From: Alphaproteobacteria bacterium
GTDB taxonomy: Bacteria > Pseudomonadota > Alphaproteobacteria > Rhodobacterales > Rhodobacteraceae
NCBI GenBank assembly: GCA_029289325.1
Contig: JARFTV010000006.1
Span: 21,570 to 85,569 of the forward strand
Direction of reading: 5' to 3'
Length of the DNA: 64,000 nt
The notes under the pieces are model-generated. The model saw nothing but the letters and a program-made list of their open reading frames with translations, was not told where the DNA came from and made no database searches. The translations under genes and the position numbers were made by a program. Positions 40,458-51,243 of this stretch are shown here, one piece after another (within the stretch, counting starts at the first letter, position 1; every line of letters starts with the position of its first letter).

Positions 40458-42725
40458 ATGTCGCGATTCCAAGCCCCCATCGCCGAAGCCATCTGGGACA
40501 TGAAGTACCGCTTCAAGGAGGCGGACGGCACGCCCGTCGATGGCTCGGTCGAGGATACCTGGCGGCGGATCGCGCGTGCGCTGGCCGAGGTCGAGACGGA
40601 CCCGGCCAAGTGGGAAGCGGAATTCTACGCAGCGCTGGAAGGCTTCCGGTTCCTGCCCGCCGGGCGCATCACGGCGGGGGCCGGGACGGGGCGCAGCGTC
40701 ACCCTGTTCAACTGCTTTGTCATGGGGACGATTCCGGACACGATGGCCGGTATCTTCGACGCGCTGAAGGAAGCCGCGCTGACCATGCAGCAGGGCGGCG
40801 GGATCGGGTATGATTTCAGCACCATCCGGCCGCGCGGGGCCCCGGTCGCCGGCGTGGCGGCGGATGCCTCGGGACCGCTGTCGTTCATGGATGTCTGGGA
40901 TGCGATGTGCCGAACGATCATGTCGGCCGGCAGCCGTCGCGGCGCCATGATGGCGACGATGCGCTGCGACCACCCGGATATCGAGGCCTTCATCGAGGCG
41001 AAGAAGGACCCTGCGCGGCTGCGGATGTTCAATCTGTCGGTGCTGGTGACCGATGCCTTCATGGCCGCCGTCAAGGCCGACGGGCCGTGGGAACTGGTGT
41101 TCGACGGGCGGGTCTACAAGACCCTGCAGGCGCGCGATCTGTGGAACCGGATCATGCGGTCGACCTATGATTTCGCCGAGCCGGGCGTGATCTTCATCGA
41201 CCGGATCAATGCGATGAACAACCTTGGCTATGTCGAGACGATCGCCGCGACCAACCCCTGCGGCGAGCAGCCGCTGCCGCCCTATGGTGCCTGCCTTCTG
41301 GGATCGATCAACCTGCCGACGCTGGTGAAGGATGCGTTTGACCGCCATGCCTCGATGGACATGGCGGCGCTGGACCATCTGGTGCGGGTCGCGGTGCGGG
41401 CGATGGACAACGTGGTCGATGCCAGCCGCTTTCCGCTGCCCGAGCAGCAGGCCGAGGCCAAGGCCAAGCGGCGGATCGGGCTGGGGGTCACGGGCCTTGC
41501 CGATGCGCTGCTGATGGTCGGGCTGCGCTATGGCTCCGAGGAGGCGGCGCGCGTCACCGAGATCTGGATGCATGCCATCGCGCGGGCGGCCTATCTGGCC
41601 AGCGTGGACCTGGCGCGGGAAAAGGGGGCGTTCCCGCTGTTCGAGGCGGAGGGCTATCTGGCCAGCGGCAACATGGCCCAGATGGACAAGGACGTGCGCG
41701 AGGCCATCGCCAAGCACGGCATCCGCAACGCCCTGCTGACCTCGGTCGCGCCGACGGGGACGATCTCGCTTTATGCCGGGAACGTCAGTTCGGGGATCGA
41801 GCCGGTGTTTGCCTATGCCTATACCCGCAAGGTGTTGCAGAAGGACGGGTCGCGGACCGAGGAGGAAGTCGTCGATTACGCCGTCCGCCTGTGGCGCGAA
41901 CGGTATGGCGACGCGCCCCTGCCCGACCATTTCGTCAACGCCCAGACCCTGCCGCCCTTGGACCATGTGCGGATGCAGGCGGCGGCGCAGAAATGGGTCG
42001 ACTCCTCGATCTCCAAGACCATCAACTGCCCCGAGGACATCAGCTTTGACGATTTCAAGGAGGTCTACATGGCCGCCTGGGATCAGGGCTGCAAGGGCTG
42101 CACGACCTATCGGCCGAACGATGTGACCGGGTCGGTCCTGACGGTGTCCGAGAAGGAGACGGCCCCCGCCGCCGCCCAGCCGGTGACCGGGGGCGAGGTG
42201 GTCTATCTGTCGGAGCCGCTTGACCGTCCGGCCGCGCTGGAGGGGCAGACCTACAAGGTGAAATGGCCGGGGTCGGAGCACGCGCTGTATATCACCATCA
42301 ACGACATCGTGATCGCGGGCCACCGGCGGCCGTTCGAGGTGTTCATCAACTCCAAGAACATGGAGCATTTCGCCTGGACCGTGGCGCTGACCCGGATGAT
42401 TTCGGCGGTGTTCCGGCGGGGCGGCGATATCTCCTTCGTGGTAGAGGAGCTGAAAGCAGTCTTCGACCCGCGCGGCGGGGCCTGGATGGAAGGGCGGTAT
42501 ATCCCCTCGATCCTTGCGGCCATCGGCGGGGTGATCGAGCGCCACCTGATCGACATCGGCTTCATCGAGGGCGAGGGGCTGGGGCTCAAGTCCGACCCCA
42601 AGGCCGAACTGGTGCGGGTCGGCGAACAGCCGAAGAAGGCTTGTCCGTCCTGCGGCAGCTATGACCTGCGGATGATCGAAGGCTGTCTGACCTGCGGGTC
42701 CTGCGGCCATTCGAAGTGCGGCTGA
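40458..42725 (+). CDS. nrdJ: Adenosylcobalamin-dependent (class II) ribonucleoside-diphosphate reductase
   Basis: MQQGGGIGYDFS, NLSVLVTDAFM, NPCGEQPLPPYGACLLGSINL, APTGTISLYAGNVSSGIEPVFA; C-terminal CPSCGSYDLRMIEGCLTCGSCGHSKC. Confidence 0.92.
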   Translation: MSRFQAPIAEAIWDMKYRFKEADGTPVDGSVEDTWRRIARALAEVETDPAKWEAEFYAALEGFRFLPAGRITAGAGTGRSVTLFNCFVMGTIPDTMAGIFDALKEAALTMQQGGGIGYDFSTIRPRGAPVAGVAADASGPLSFMDVWDAMCRTIMSAGSRRGAMMATMRCDHPDIEAFIEAKKDPARLRMFNLSVLVTDAFMAAVKADGPWELVFDGRVYKTLQARDLWNRIMRSTYDFAEPGVIFIDRINAMNNLGYVETIAATNPCGEQPLPPYGACLLGSINLPTLVKDAFDRHASMDMAALDHLVRVAVRAMDNVVDASRFPLPEQQAEAKAKRRIGLGVTGLADALLMVGLRYGSEEAARVTEIWMHAIARAAYLASVDLAREKGAFPLFEAEGYLASGNMAQMDKDVREAIAKHGIRNALLTSVAPTGTISLYAGNVSSGIEPVFAYAYTRKVLQKDGSRTEEEVVDYAVRLWRERYGDAPLPDHFVNAQTLPPLDHVRMQAAAQKWVDSSISKTINCPEDISFDDFKEVYMAAWDQGCKGCTTYRPNDVTGSVLTVSEKETAPAAAQPVTGGEVVYLSEPLDRPAALEGQTYKVKWPGSEHALYITINDIVIAGHRRPFEVFINSKNMEHFAWTVALTRMISAVFRRGGDISFVVEELKAVFDPRGGAWMEGRYIPSILAAIGGVIERHLIDIGFIEGEGLGLKSDPKAELVRVGEQPKKACPSCGSYDLRMIEGCLTCGSCGHSKCG

Positions 42726-42847
42726 CGGCCGGGAGAGACGCGAAACGCCCCTGATCCGGGCCCTGGTGGATCGGCTGTTCCCCACCGGAACGGCCGGTCT
42801 TAGCGCCGTCGCGTCCTGCGGTCTCGCGCCGACGGTGCATGTCTTCG

Positions 42848-42872
42848 TTGACAAGTCGCGCAACGGTTGCGC
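42848..42872. promoter_or_regulatory. -35-like TTGACA followed by LacI-type operator
   Basis: TTGACA (42848-42853) and GCGCAAC-G-GTTGCGC (42858-42872). Confidence 0.55.
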
Positions 42873-42972
42873 ACCCTGAACACCGGAGGAGGGCAGGTAT
42901 CTGCACCTTTGCATGCCTGTCACAAATATCTGGAAGAACACACATTCCAGAGCAGCCCAAGGAGGATCTAGG

Positions 42973-44268
42973 ATGAAAACGAAGAGCATGCTGGCGATCG
43001 GTCTGGTCGCGATGCCCTTTGCCGCTCAGGCGCAGACAGAGATTTCGTGGTGGCACGCCATGACCGGCGCCAATGCCGAAGTGGTCGAGAAGATGGCCAG
43101 CGATTTCAACGCCACGCAAAGCGATTACGTGGTCAAGCCGGTCTTCAAGGGCACCTATCCCGAAACGCTGAACGCCGGCATCGCCGCCTTCCGCGCCGGG
43201 CAGGCGCCGGACATCATCCAGGTCTTCGACGTCGGCACCGGCGTGATGATGGGGGCCGAGGGCGCGATCAAGCCGGTGGCCCAGTTGCTGACCGAGAACG
43301 GCGCCACCTTCGACAAGAGCCAGTATCTGCCGGGGATCGTCGCCTATTACTCGAACCCCGCGGGCGAGATGCTGTCCTTTCCCTACAACTCGTCCTCGCC
43401 GATCCTGTATTACAACAAGGACATCTTCGAGAAGGCGGGGCTTGACGTCGACAATCCGCCGAAGACCTGGGAGGCAGTCTGGGCCGCCGCGCGCCAGATC
43501 AAGGAAAGCGGGGCCGCGACCTGCGGCTATACCTCGACCTGGCTGACCTGGATCCATACCGAGAACTTTGCGGCCTGGAACAACACCGCCTGGGGCACGA
43601 ACGAGAACGGGCTGTCGGGGATCCCCGAGCTGAAGCTGGACAGCGACACCTATGTGAAGCACTTCCAGACGCTGGCCGATCTCGCGAAGGAGGGCGTCTT
43701 CGTCTATGGCGGCCGGACCTCGGAGGCGAAGCAGAACTTCACCTCGGGCGAATGCGGCATCCTGACCGAAAGCTCGGGCGGGCTGGGCGACATCGTCAAG
43801 GCGGGCATCAACTATGGCATCGGCCAGCTGCCCTATGACGCCACGGTGGAAGGCGCGCCGCAGAACACCATTCCGGGCGGGGCCTCGCTCTGGGTGATGG
43901 GCGGCAAGTCGGACGAGACCTACAAGGGCGTCGCGGCCTTCTTCAACTATCTGTCCCAGACCGAGGTGCAGCAGTTCCTGCACGAACAGTCGGGCTACCT
44001 GCCGGTGACGATGGCGGCCTATGAGGCCTCGAAAGCCTCGGGCTTCTACGAGCAGAACCCGGCGCGCGAGGTGCCGATCACCCAGATGATGGGCAAGGCA
44101 CCGACCGAGAACTCCAAGGGCGTCCGCGCGCCGAACCTGCCGCAGATCCGCGACATCCTGAACGAGGAGTTCGAGCAGATGCTCGCCGGTCAGCAGGATG
44201 CGGCGACCGCGCTGAAGACCGCGGTCGAGCGTGGCAACACCGCGATCCGGGACGCCGCCGGCGGCTGA
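42973..44268 (+). CDS. ugpB: Extracellular solute-binding protein, UgpB-like
   Basis: Signal peptide then [47 protein letters not shown]; first gene of B-A-E-C order. Confidence 0.9.
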   Translation: MKTKSMLAIGLVAMPFAAQAQTEISWWHAMTGANAEVVEKMASDFNATQSDYVVKPVFKGTYPETLNAGIAAFRAGQAPDIIQVFDVGTGVMMGAEGAIKPVAQLLTENGATFDKSQYLPGIVAYYSNPAGEMLSFPYNSSSPILYYNKDIFEKAGLDVDNPPKTWEAVWAAARQIKESGAATCGYTSTWLTWIHTENFAAWNNTAWGTNENGLSGIPELKLDSDTYVKHFQTLADLAKEGVFVYGGRTSEAKQNFTSGECGILTESSGGLGDIVKAGINYGIGQLPYDATVEGAPQNTIPGGASLWVMGGKSDETYKGVAAFFNYLSQTEVQQFLHEQSGYLPVTMAAYEASKASGFYEQNPAREVPITQMMGKAPTENSKGVRAPNLPQIRDILNEEFEQMLAGQQDAATALKTAVERGNTAIRDAAGG

Positions 44269-44350
44269 CGCCGGATCGCTCGTCACCCCTTGCGCTGCGG
44301 GCAGGACGTCCGCAGCGCAGCTTCCTTTTCCGCAAGACCGAAGGGTTTGG

Positions 44351-45232
44351 ATGCGTCGGACGGTTTTCCCGCACAAGGTCCTGCCGTGGCTGCTGCTTGC
44401 GCCACAATTGGCCATCACGCTGATCTTCTTCTACTGGCCGGCGGCGCAGGCCTTCCGCCAATCGGTCCTGAAGGAGGATCCTTTCGGCCTGTCCAGCACC
44501 TTCGTGGGGCTGGCGAATTTCCGGAAGGTCCTGAGCGACCCGAACTATCTGAACGCGCTGCAGGTCACGGTGGTCTTCTCGCTTCTGGTGGCATTCGGGG
44601 CGCTGGCGATCGCGCTTTTCCTGGCGGTGCAGGCGGAAAAGATCATTCGCGGCAAGGGGTTTTACCGGACCATGATGATCTGGCCCTATGCCGTGGCTCC
44701 GGCCATCGCGGGGATGCTGTGGCTGTTCATGTTCAACCCTTCCTTCGGCACGCTGGCCTGGCCGCTGCGGCAGTTGGGGATCCAGTGGAACCCGCTCTTG
44801 GACGGCGGCGACGCCATGGCCCTTGTCGTGGCGGCGGCGACCTGGAAGCAGATCAGCTACAACTTCCTGTTCTTCGTGGCCGGGTTGCAGGCGATCCCGA
44901 AATCCCTGCTTGAGGCCGCGGCCATCGACGGAGCCAGCCGACGCCATGCCTTCTGGACCGTCGTCTTCCCGCTGCTTGCGCCGACGACATTCTTCCTTCT
45001 GGTGGTGAACACGGTCTATGCGCTGTTCGACACCTTCGGGATCATCCACGCCGTCACCGGAGGCGGTCCCGGCAAGGCGACCGAGACGCTGGTCTACAAG
45101 GTCTATAACGACGGCTTCGTGAACCTGATCATGGGCGATTCCGCCGCGCAGTCGGTGATCCTGATGGTCATCGTGATCGCGCTGACCGCCTTCCAGTTCC
45201 GCTTCATCGAACGGCGGGTGCATTATGCATGA
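44351..45232 (+). CDS. ugpA: ABC transporter permease, UgpA-like
   Basis: MalF-type; [31 protein letters not shown] loop. Confidence 0.9.
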   Translation: MRRTVFPHKVLPWLLLAPQLAITLIFFYWPAAQAFRQSVLKEDPFGLSSTFVGLANFRKVLSDPNYLNALQVTVVFSLLVAFGALAIALFLAVQAEKIIRGKGFYRTMMIWPYAVAPAIAGMLWLFMFNPSFGTLAWPLRQLGIQWNPLLDGGDAMALVVAAATWKQISYNFLFFVAGLQAIPKSLLEAAAIDGASRRHAFWTVVFPLLAPTTFFLLVVNTVYALFDTFGIIHAVTGGGPGKATETLVYKVYNDGFVNLIMGDSAAQSVILMVIVIALTAFQFRFIERRVHYA

Positions 45233-46094
45233 CACCGGACAAAGCCCGATGGCCGCGCGGGGTCTGGCGCGCACCATGGCGCATTTCTGGATGATCCTCG
45301 GCGTCATCATCGTCGCCTTCCCGATCTATTATGTCTTCATCGCTTCCACCCATTCGGTGCAGACCATCCTGCGGCCCCCGCTGCCCTTGCTTCCGGGCCC
45401 GGAGGCCGTCGCGAACTATACCGAGGCCTTCACCGGCGGCGTCGGGCGGATCGGCGGGGTCAGCCTGTGGCTTCTGCTGGGGAACACGACGATCATCGCC
45501 CTGGGCATCGCCATCGGGAAGATCGTGATCTCGATGGCCTCGGCCTATGCCATCGTCTTCTTCCGGTTTCCCTTCCGCATGGCGTGTTTCTGGCTGATCT
45601 TCATCACCCTGATGCTGCCGGTCGAGGTGCGGATCCAGCCGACCTACAAGGTGATGGTCGATCTTGGGCTCATCGACACCTATGCCGGGCTGATCCTGCC
45701 GCTGATCGCCTCGGCCACGGCAACGCTGCTGTTCCGGCAGTTCTTCATGACCATCCCGGATGAGCTGCTGGAGGCGGCCCGTGTCGACGGCGCCGGGCCC
45801 TGGCGGTTCTTCAAGGACATCCTCTGGCCTCTGTCCCTGACCAATGTCGCCGCGATCTTCGTGATCCAGTTCATCTATGGCTGGACCCAGTATCTCTGGC
45901 CGCTTCTGGTCACGAATTCCAATGAAATGAACACCATCGTCATCGCGCTCAAGAAGATGATCTCTTTCGCCGATGCCGATACGCCCTGGAACCTCGTGAT
46001 GGTCACTTCGGTGCTGGCCATCCTGCCGCCGATCCTGGTGGTGGTGCTGATGCAGCGGTGGTTCGTGAAGGGCCTTGTCGAGACGGAGAAGTGA
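45225..46094 (+). CDS. ugpE: ABC transporter permease, UgpE-like
   Basis: MalG-type; [25 protein letters not shown] loop. Confidence 0.9.
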   Translation: MHDTGQSPMAARGLARTMAHFWMILGVIIVAFPIYYVFIASTHSVQTILRPPLPLLPGPEAVANYTEAFTGGVGRIGGVSLWLLLGNTTIIALGIAIGKIVISMASAYAIVFFRFPFRMACFWLIFITLMLPVEVRIQPTYKVMVDLGLIDTYAGLILPLIASATATLLFRQFFMTIPDELLEAARVDGAGPWRFFKDILWPLSLTNVAAIFVIQFIYGWTQYLWPLLVTNSNEMNTIVIALKKMISFADADTPWNLVMVTSVLAILPPILVVVLMQRWFVKGLVETEK

Positions 46095-47153
46095 ATGGCG
46101 CGCATCCAGCTGCATGACGTGCGGAAAAGCTATGCCGGGCAGGAGGTGATCCACGGCGTCACCATGGATATCGCGGACGGCGAATTCGTGGTGATCGTCG
46201 GCCCCTCGGGCTGCGGCAAGTCCACGCTGCTGCGCATGGTCGCGGGACTGGAGGAGATCACCTCGGGCCAGGTCAGCATCGGCGACCGGGTGGTCAACGA
46301 CCTCGAACCGCGTGAGCGCAACATCGCGATGGTGTTCCAGAACTACGCGCTTTACCCGCATATGACGGTGCGTGAGAACATGGCCTACGGGCTGAAGATC
46401 GCCGGCATGTCCAGACCGGAGATCGAGGCCGCGGTCGCCCGGGCTGCGGCGATGCTTGAGCTTGAACCCTATCTCGACCGGAAGCCCCGGCAACTGTCCG
46501 GCGGGCAGCGCCAGCGGGTGGCGATGGGACGCGCCCTTGTGCGGGAGCCTGCGGCCCTCCTTCTGGATGAACCGCTGTCGAACCTGGATGCCAAGCTGCG
46601 CGTCCAGATGCGGCTCCAGATCCGTGACTTGCAGCAGCGCACCGCGCAGACGACGCTTTATGTCACGCACGATCAGGTCGAGGCGATGACGCTGGCCGAC
46701 CGCCTGATCGTGATGGAGAAGGGCCTCGCCCAGCAGATCGCCACCCCGCATGAGGTCTATACCGCCCCTGCGACCGAGTTCGTGGCCGGATTCATAGGCT
46801 CGCCTGCGATGAACATCTTCACCGTCACCTGTGACGACAGCGGCCTTTTGTTACCCGGCGGGCATCGGATGCCCGTCCCCGGCCTCGCGGCGCGGGGCGA
46901 GGTGCGCCTTGGGCTGCGGCCCGAGGATATCTGTCTGGTCGAGGACGACTCCCCGGCTTTCCCCGTCCTTCTGAGATCGATCGAATGGCTGGGGGCGGAT
47001 GCGTTCGGGTATGGTGTGATCGAGGGATCCGATGTCCAGCTGACGCTGCGGATGTCGGGCCAGACCTCGGTTGCGCGCGGCGACCGGCTTCGCGTCGGCC
47101 TGCCTGCGGACCGGCTGCATTTCTTCTCGACCGTGGACGGCCACCGGCTCTGA
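46095..47153 (+). CDS. ugpC: ABC transporter ATP-binding protein, UgpC-like
   Basis: [47 protein letters not shown]. Confidence 0.94.
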   Translation: MARIQLHDVRKSYAGQEVIHGVTMDIADGEFVVIVGPSGCGKSTLLRMVAGLEEITSGQVSIGDRVVNDLEPRERNIAMVFQNYALYPHMTVRENMAYGLKIAGMSRPEIEAAVARAAAMLELEPYLDRKPRQLSGGQRQRVAMGRALVREPAALLLDEPLSNLDAKLRVQMRLQIRDLQQRTAQTTLYVTHDQVEAMTLADRLIVMEKGLAQQIATPHEVYTAPATEFVAGFIGSPAMNIFTVTCDDSGLLLPGGHRMPVPGLAARGEVRLGLRPEDICLVEDDSPAFPVLLRSIEWLGADAFGYGVIEGSDVQLTLRMSGQTSVARGDRLRVGLPADRLHFFSTVDGHRL

Positions 47154-47264
47154 CGACCGGGCCGCAACCGGAACGGGCCGCGCCAAAGCGGGTGCGGCCC
47201 TCGACCGGCTTTATTTGCATCGGCGTTCCTGATATTCAACCGGCATACTGGAACGCGTGATGCC

Positions 47265-48191
47265 ATGACAAATCAGATTCTCGTCGTCGATCCCCTGGAG
47301 CGTCAGGACATTCTCCGCAGTCTTGCCAGCGAAGTCCGAGCGCGGATCCTGGAGCATCTGACGCGGCGCGGGCCCCGGAACGTCAACCAGATCGCCGAGG
47401 ACCTTGACCTGCCGCAGTCCACGGTCTCGTCCAACATCCAGATCCTGGTCGACGCCGGGCTGGTGCAGACCCGGTCGGAGAAGGGCCGCAAGGGCAGTCA
47501 GAAGATCTGCCATTCGACCTTCACCGAGCTCTTGATCGCCTTCAAGGACCCGCCGCCGGCCCAGCTGTCGGACGCGATCGAAGTGGCCATGCCGATCGGG
47601 CTTTACACCCGCTGCGAAGTCTCAGCCCCTTGCGGGCTCTGCTCTCCCGAGGGGGTGATCGGGCTTCTGGACGTGCCGGACACCTTCCTTGACCCGGACC
47701 GGATGCGCGCGGGATTGCTGTGGTTTACCAGAGGCTTCGTCGAATACCAGTTCCCCAACAACGCCAAGCTTTCGGGCACTTCGGTCCGGTCTGTCGAGCT
47801 GGTGATGGAGCTTTCCTCCGAGGTTCCGGGGACGTCGAAGGACTGGCCCTCGGACATCACCGTGGCGATCAACGGGCATGAGATCGGCACCTGGACCTCG
47901 CCGGGCGATTACGGCGACAAGCGCGGCAAGTTCACGCCGGACTGGTGGAAGCTGGCCGGGTCGCAATACGGCGACCTGAAGCGGTGGGAGGTGACCGAGG
48001 CGGGCACCTTCCTGGACGGCAAGCGCGTCTCGGATTGCGCGCTGGGCGATCTGGAACTGAACGACCACCGCTCGATCCGGGTGCGGATCGGCGTCAAGGA
48101 CGATGCGCGCCACCCCGGCGGCGTGAACATCTTCGGGCGCGGCTTCGGCAACCACGACCAGGATATCCGGCTTCGTCTCCTGCGCGGCTGA
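47265..48191 (+). CDS. ArsR-like HTH regulator with large C-terminal domain
   Basis: N-terminal HTH LASEVRARILEHLTRRGPRNVNQIAEDLDLPQSTVSSNIQIL; ~220 aa C-terminal region with TRCEVSAPCGLCSPEG. Confidence 0.8.
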   Translation: MTNQILVVDPLERQDILRSLASEVRARILEHLTRRGPRNVNQIAEDLDLPQSTVSSNIQILVDAGLVQTRSEKGRKGSQKICHSTFTELLIAFKDPPPAQLSDAIEVAMPIGLYTRCEVSAPCGLCSPEGVIGLLDVPDTFLDPDRMRAGLLWFTRGFVEYQFPNNAKLSGTSVRSVELVMELSSEVPGTSKDWPSDITVAINGHEIGTWTSPGDYGDKRGKFTPDWWKLAGSQYGDLKRWEVTEAGTFLDGKRVSDCALGDLELNDHRSIRVRIGVKDDARHPGGVNIFGRGFGNHDQDIRLRLLRG

Positions 48192-48235
48192 GCGCCGCAC
48201 GTTTTTGCTTGACCGACTCCTCTTCCTGACAAACT

Positions 48236-48254
48236 ATACCAGAAGATCTGGTAT
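48236..48254. promoter_or_regulatory. Palindromic operator candidate upstream of the GH51 gene
   Basis: ATACCAGA-AGA-TCTGGTAT. Confidence 0.6.
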
Positions 48255-48296
48255 GGACCGGACATGCCGATGCGCATCTTCCGGGCGGGAGGAAAG

Positions 48297-49802
48297 ATGA
48301 AAGCCAGGGTCACCGCGCACAGCGCCTATACGATCGCCGATATCGACAAGCGGCTTTACGGGTCCTTCCTCGAACACCTCGGCCGCGCGGTCTATACCGG
48401 GATCTATGAACCCGGACACCCGACCGCCGACGCCGAAGGCATGCGCCGCGATGTAATCGACCTTGTCCGCGCGCTTGATACGCCGATCTGTCGCTATCCC
48501 GGCGGCAACTTCGTCTCGGCCTACAACTGGGAGGACGGGATCGGCCCCAAGGATCAGCGGCCCCGCCGTCTGGATCTTGCCTGGCGGACGACCGAAACCA
48601 ACCAGGTCGGCATCCACGAATTCGCCGACTGGGCCGAGAAGGCCGGGACCGACATGATGCTGGCGGTCAACCTTGGCTCGCGCGGCCTTGATGAAGCGCG
48701 GGCCTTCGTCGAATACGTCAACCACAAGGGCGGCACCTACTGGTCGGACCTGCGGGCGAAGAACGGCCGGAAGGAGCCGTGGAACTGCCGCCTCTGGTGC
48801 CTTGGGAACGAGATGGACGGTCCCTGGCAGGTCGGCCACAAATCGGCGGCCGAGTATGGGCACCTTGCCAATGAAACCGCCAAGGCGCTGCGTGGTCTGG
48901 ACCCGACGCTGGAGTTGGTGGTCTGCGGCTCCTCCCATTCCAACATGCCGACCTATCCCCAGTGGGAGGCGACCGTGCTGGAGGAGAGCTACGATCAGGT
49001 CGACCACATCAGCCTGCACATGTATTTCGAGAACTACGAGAAGAATTCCAATGAATTCCTCGCACTGCCGCAGAAGCTCGACACCTATATCGGGACGGTG
49101 GCCGGGGTCATCGATTATGTGAAAGCCAAGAAGCGGTCGAAGCGGAAGGTGACGATCTCCTTCGACGAATGGAACGTCTGGTACCACGAGCGCAAGGCCG
49201 ACGCCGAGCGGATGCGCGACTGGGACTGGCCAGAGGCCCCGGTCCTTCTGGAGGATCAGTACAATTTCGAGGACGTGCTGCAGGTGGGCTGCATCCTCAA
49301 CACCTTCATCCGCCGCGCCGATGTGGTGAAGATCGCCTGCATCGCCCAGCTGGTGAACGTGATCGCCCCGATCATGACCGAGCCCGGCGGTCCGGCCTGG
49401 CGGCAGACGATCTACTGGCCCTTCCTGTTTGCCTCGAAGAACGGCCGCGGCACGGCGATGCAGCTGGCGGTCGAGGTTCCGACCTACGACGCCGATGCCG
49501 CCGCCGGGGTGCCGTGGCTGGACATCGCCGGGGTCCGCAACGACGACGAGGGCACGCTGACCTTCTTCGCCATCAACCGCAATGGCAACGAGCCGATGGA
49601 GGTCGACCTTGCCCTCGACGGGTTCGCCGCCAGGACGGTGGAGCATACGCTGATCAAGCATGCCGATCTTGAGGCGCGGAATTCGAGAACCGATCCCGAC
49701 AATGTCGCCCCACAGAAGGGCAACGGGGCCAAGCTGGCGGGCAAGGGGCTGCACCTGACCCTGCCGCCGCATTCCTACTCGATGATCCGGGTGGGGCTGT
49801 AA
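48297..49802 (+). CDS. abfA: GH51 alpha-N-arabinofuranosidase
   Basis: GSFLEHLGRAVYTGIYEP, RYPGGNFVSAYNWEDGIGP, WCLGNEMDGPWQ, VTISFDEWNVWYHE. Confidence 0.95.
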   Translation: MKARVTAHSAYTIADIDKRLYGSFLEHLGRAVYTGIYEPGHPTADAEGMRRDVIDLVRALDTPICRYPGGNFVSAYNWEDGIGPKDQRPRRLDLAWRTTETNQVGIHEFADWAEKAGTDMMLAVNLGSRGLDEARAFVEYVNHKGGTYWSDLRAKNGRKEPWNCRLWCLGNEMDGPWQVGHKSAAEYGHLANETAKALRGLDPTLELVVCGSSHSNMPTYPQWEATVLEESYDQVDHISLHMYFENYEKNSNEFLALPQKLDTYIGTVAGVIDYVKAKKRSKRKVTISFDEWNVWYHERKADAERMRDWDWPEAPVLLEDQYNFEDVLQVGCILNTFIRRADVVKIACIAQLVNVIAPIMTEPGGPAWRQTIYWPFLFASKNGRGTAMQLAVEVPTYDADAAAGVPWLDIAGVRNDDEGTLTFFAINRNGNEPMEVDLALDGFAARTVEHTLIKHADLEARNSRTDPDNVAPQKGNGAKLAGKGLHLTLPPHSYSMIRVGL

Positions 49803-49909
49803 GTATCCGATACCCGGATATGTATCAGGTTTGAGTTGATCGAATCGAGAAAGGCGATACGCTTTTCGCAAGAGACGCGGTGAGCCACGCCGCCATGAGG
49901 GAGGATACA

Positions 49910-51181
49910 ATGACCGCAAGTGGAATGCTGAAGGCCGCCATCGTCGCCACCATCGGCTTTGCCGGGGTGGCGCGCGCGGAAGAGACCGTCGTCTGGTGGG
50001 ATTTCCTCAGCGGCGGGGACGGCGTGCGGATGAAGAAGCTCATCGACGACTTCAATGCCGCCCATGCTGGCCAGATCAAGATCGACGCCACCACGCTGGA
50101 ATGGGGCACCCCGTTCTATGCCAAGGTCCAGACCTCGGCCGCCGTGGGCGAGGCGCCGGACGTGATGACCTATCACGCCAGCCGCATCCCCTTGGCCGTC
50201 CAGCAGGGCGTCCTGCAGGAACTCACCGCCGAGGATTGGAGCACGATGGGCCTGGGCGAGGCTGACTTCGGCCAGGCGACCTGGGATGCGGTGACGATCG
50301 ACGGCAAGCAATATGCCGTGCCGCTGGATACCCATCCGATCGTTCTTTACTACAACAAGGACCTCCTGGAAGCCGCCGGGATGCTGGACGAGAACGGCAA
50401 GCCGAAGGGCCTCGACAGCCGCGAAGGCTTTACCGCCACGCTGCAGGCGCTGAAGGACAATGGCGTCAAGTTCCCGCTGGGCAGCGTCACGGCCGACGGG
50501 AACTTCATGTTCCGCACCATCTATTCGCTGATGGGCCAGCAGGGCGGCGAGTTGATGACCGATGGCGAGTTCCTGGCCGGGGACAACGGCGAGAAGCTCG
50601 CGAATGCGTTGGGCGTGCTGGCGGAATGGACCGAGGCAGGGCTCCAGTCGACCTATACCGACTATCCGGCGACGGTCGCGCTTTTCACCAGCGGCGAGGC
50701 GGCGATGATGATCAACGGCGTCTGGGAGGTCCCGACGATGACCGACCTCGCCGCGCAGGGCAAGCTGTTCACCTGGGGCGCGGTCGAGCTTCCGGTGATC
50801 TTCGACCAGCCGGCGACCTATGCCGACAGCCATGCCTTCGCGCTGCCGGCGAACCAGGGCAAGGACATGACGCCCGAAAAGCGCGCCGCGGTGCTTGAAG
50901 TGGTAAGCTGGATCTCGAAGAATTCGCTCTTCTGGGCCACCGCCGGTCACATCCCGGCGAACGGGGCTGTCACCGCTTCGGCCGAATATGCGGCGATGGA
51001 GCCGAACGCGACCTATTCCTCGCTGACGGCCAACATGATCTTCGACCCCAAGACCCCGCTGGCGGGCGTGGCCGGGCCGATCTTCGACGTGATGTCCACC
51101 TATTTCGTGCCGACCCTGAACGGCGAGATGGACCCGACCGAAGCCGTCGAGTCGATCAAGGAAGAGCTGAACGCTCTCTGA
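49910..51181 (+). CDS. Sugar ABC transporter substrate-binding protein
   Basis: Signal peptide, ETVVWWDFLSGGDGVRMKKLIDDFN; extracellular solute-binding protein family 1. Confidence 0.9.
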   Translation: MTASGMLKAAIVATIGFAGVARAEETVVWWDFLSGGDGVRMKKLIDDFNAAHAGQIKIDATTLEWGTPFYAKVQTSAAVGEAPDVMTYHASRIPLAVQQGVLQELTAEDWSTMGLGEADFGQATWDAVTIDGKQYAVPLDTHPIVLYYNKDLLEAAGMLDENGKPKGLDSREGFTATLQALKDNGVKFPLGSVTADGNFMFRTIYSLMGQQGGELMTDGEFLAGDNGEKLANALGVLAEWTEAGLQSTYTDYPATVALFTSGEAAMMINGVWEVPTMTDLAAQGKLFTWGAVELPVIFDQPATYADSHAFALPANQGKDMTPEKRAAVLEVVSWISKNSLFWATAGHIPANGAVTASAEYAAMEPNATYSSLTANMIFDPKTPLAGVAGPIFDVMSTYFVPTLNGEMDPTEAVESIKEELNAL

Positions 51182-51243
51182 CCTGACCCCGGCCGGGCCG
51201 CCCGTCCTCTCCGCGGGCGGCCCGGTGCTTTCGAGGAGAAGTG

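Noticed and set aside
40377-42989. 870-aa ORF antisense to the ribonucleotide reductase
   Set aside because: Shadow ORF; opposite strand carries class II RNR motifs
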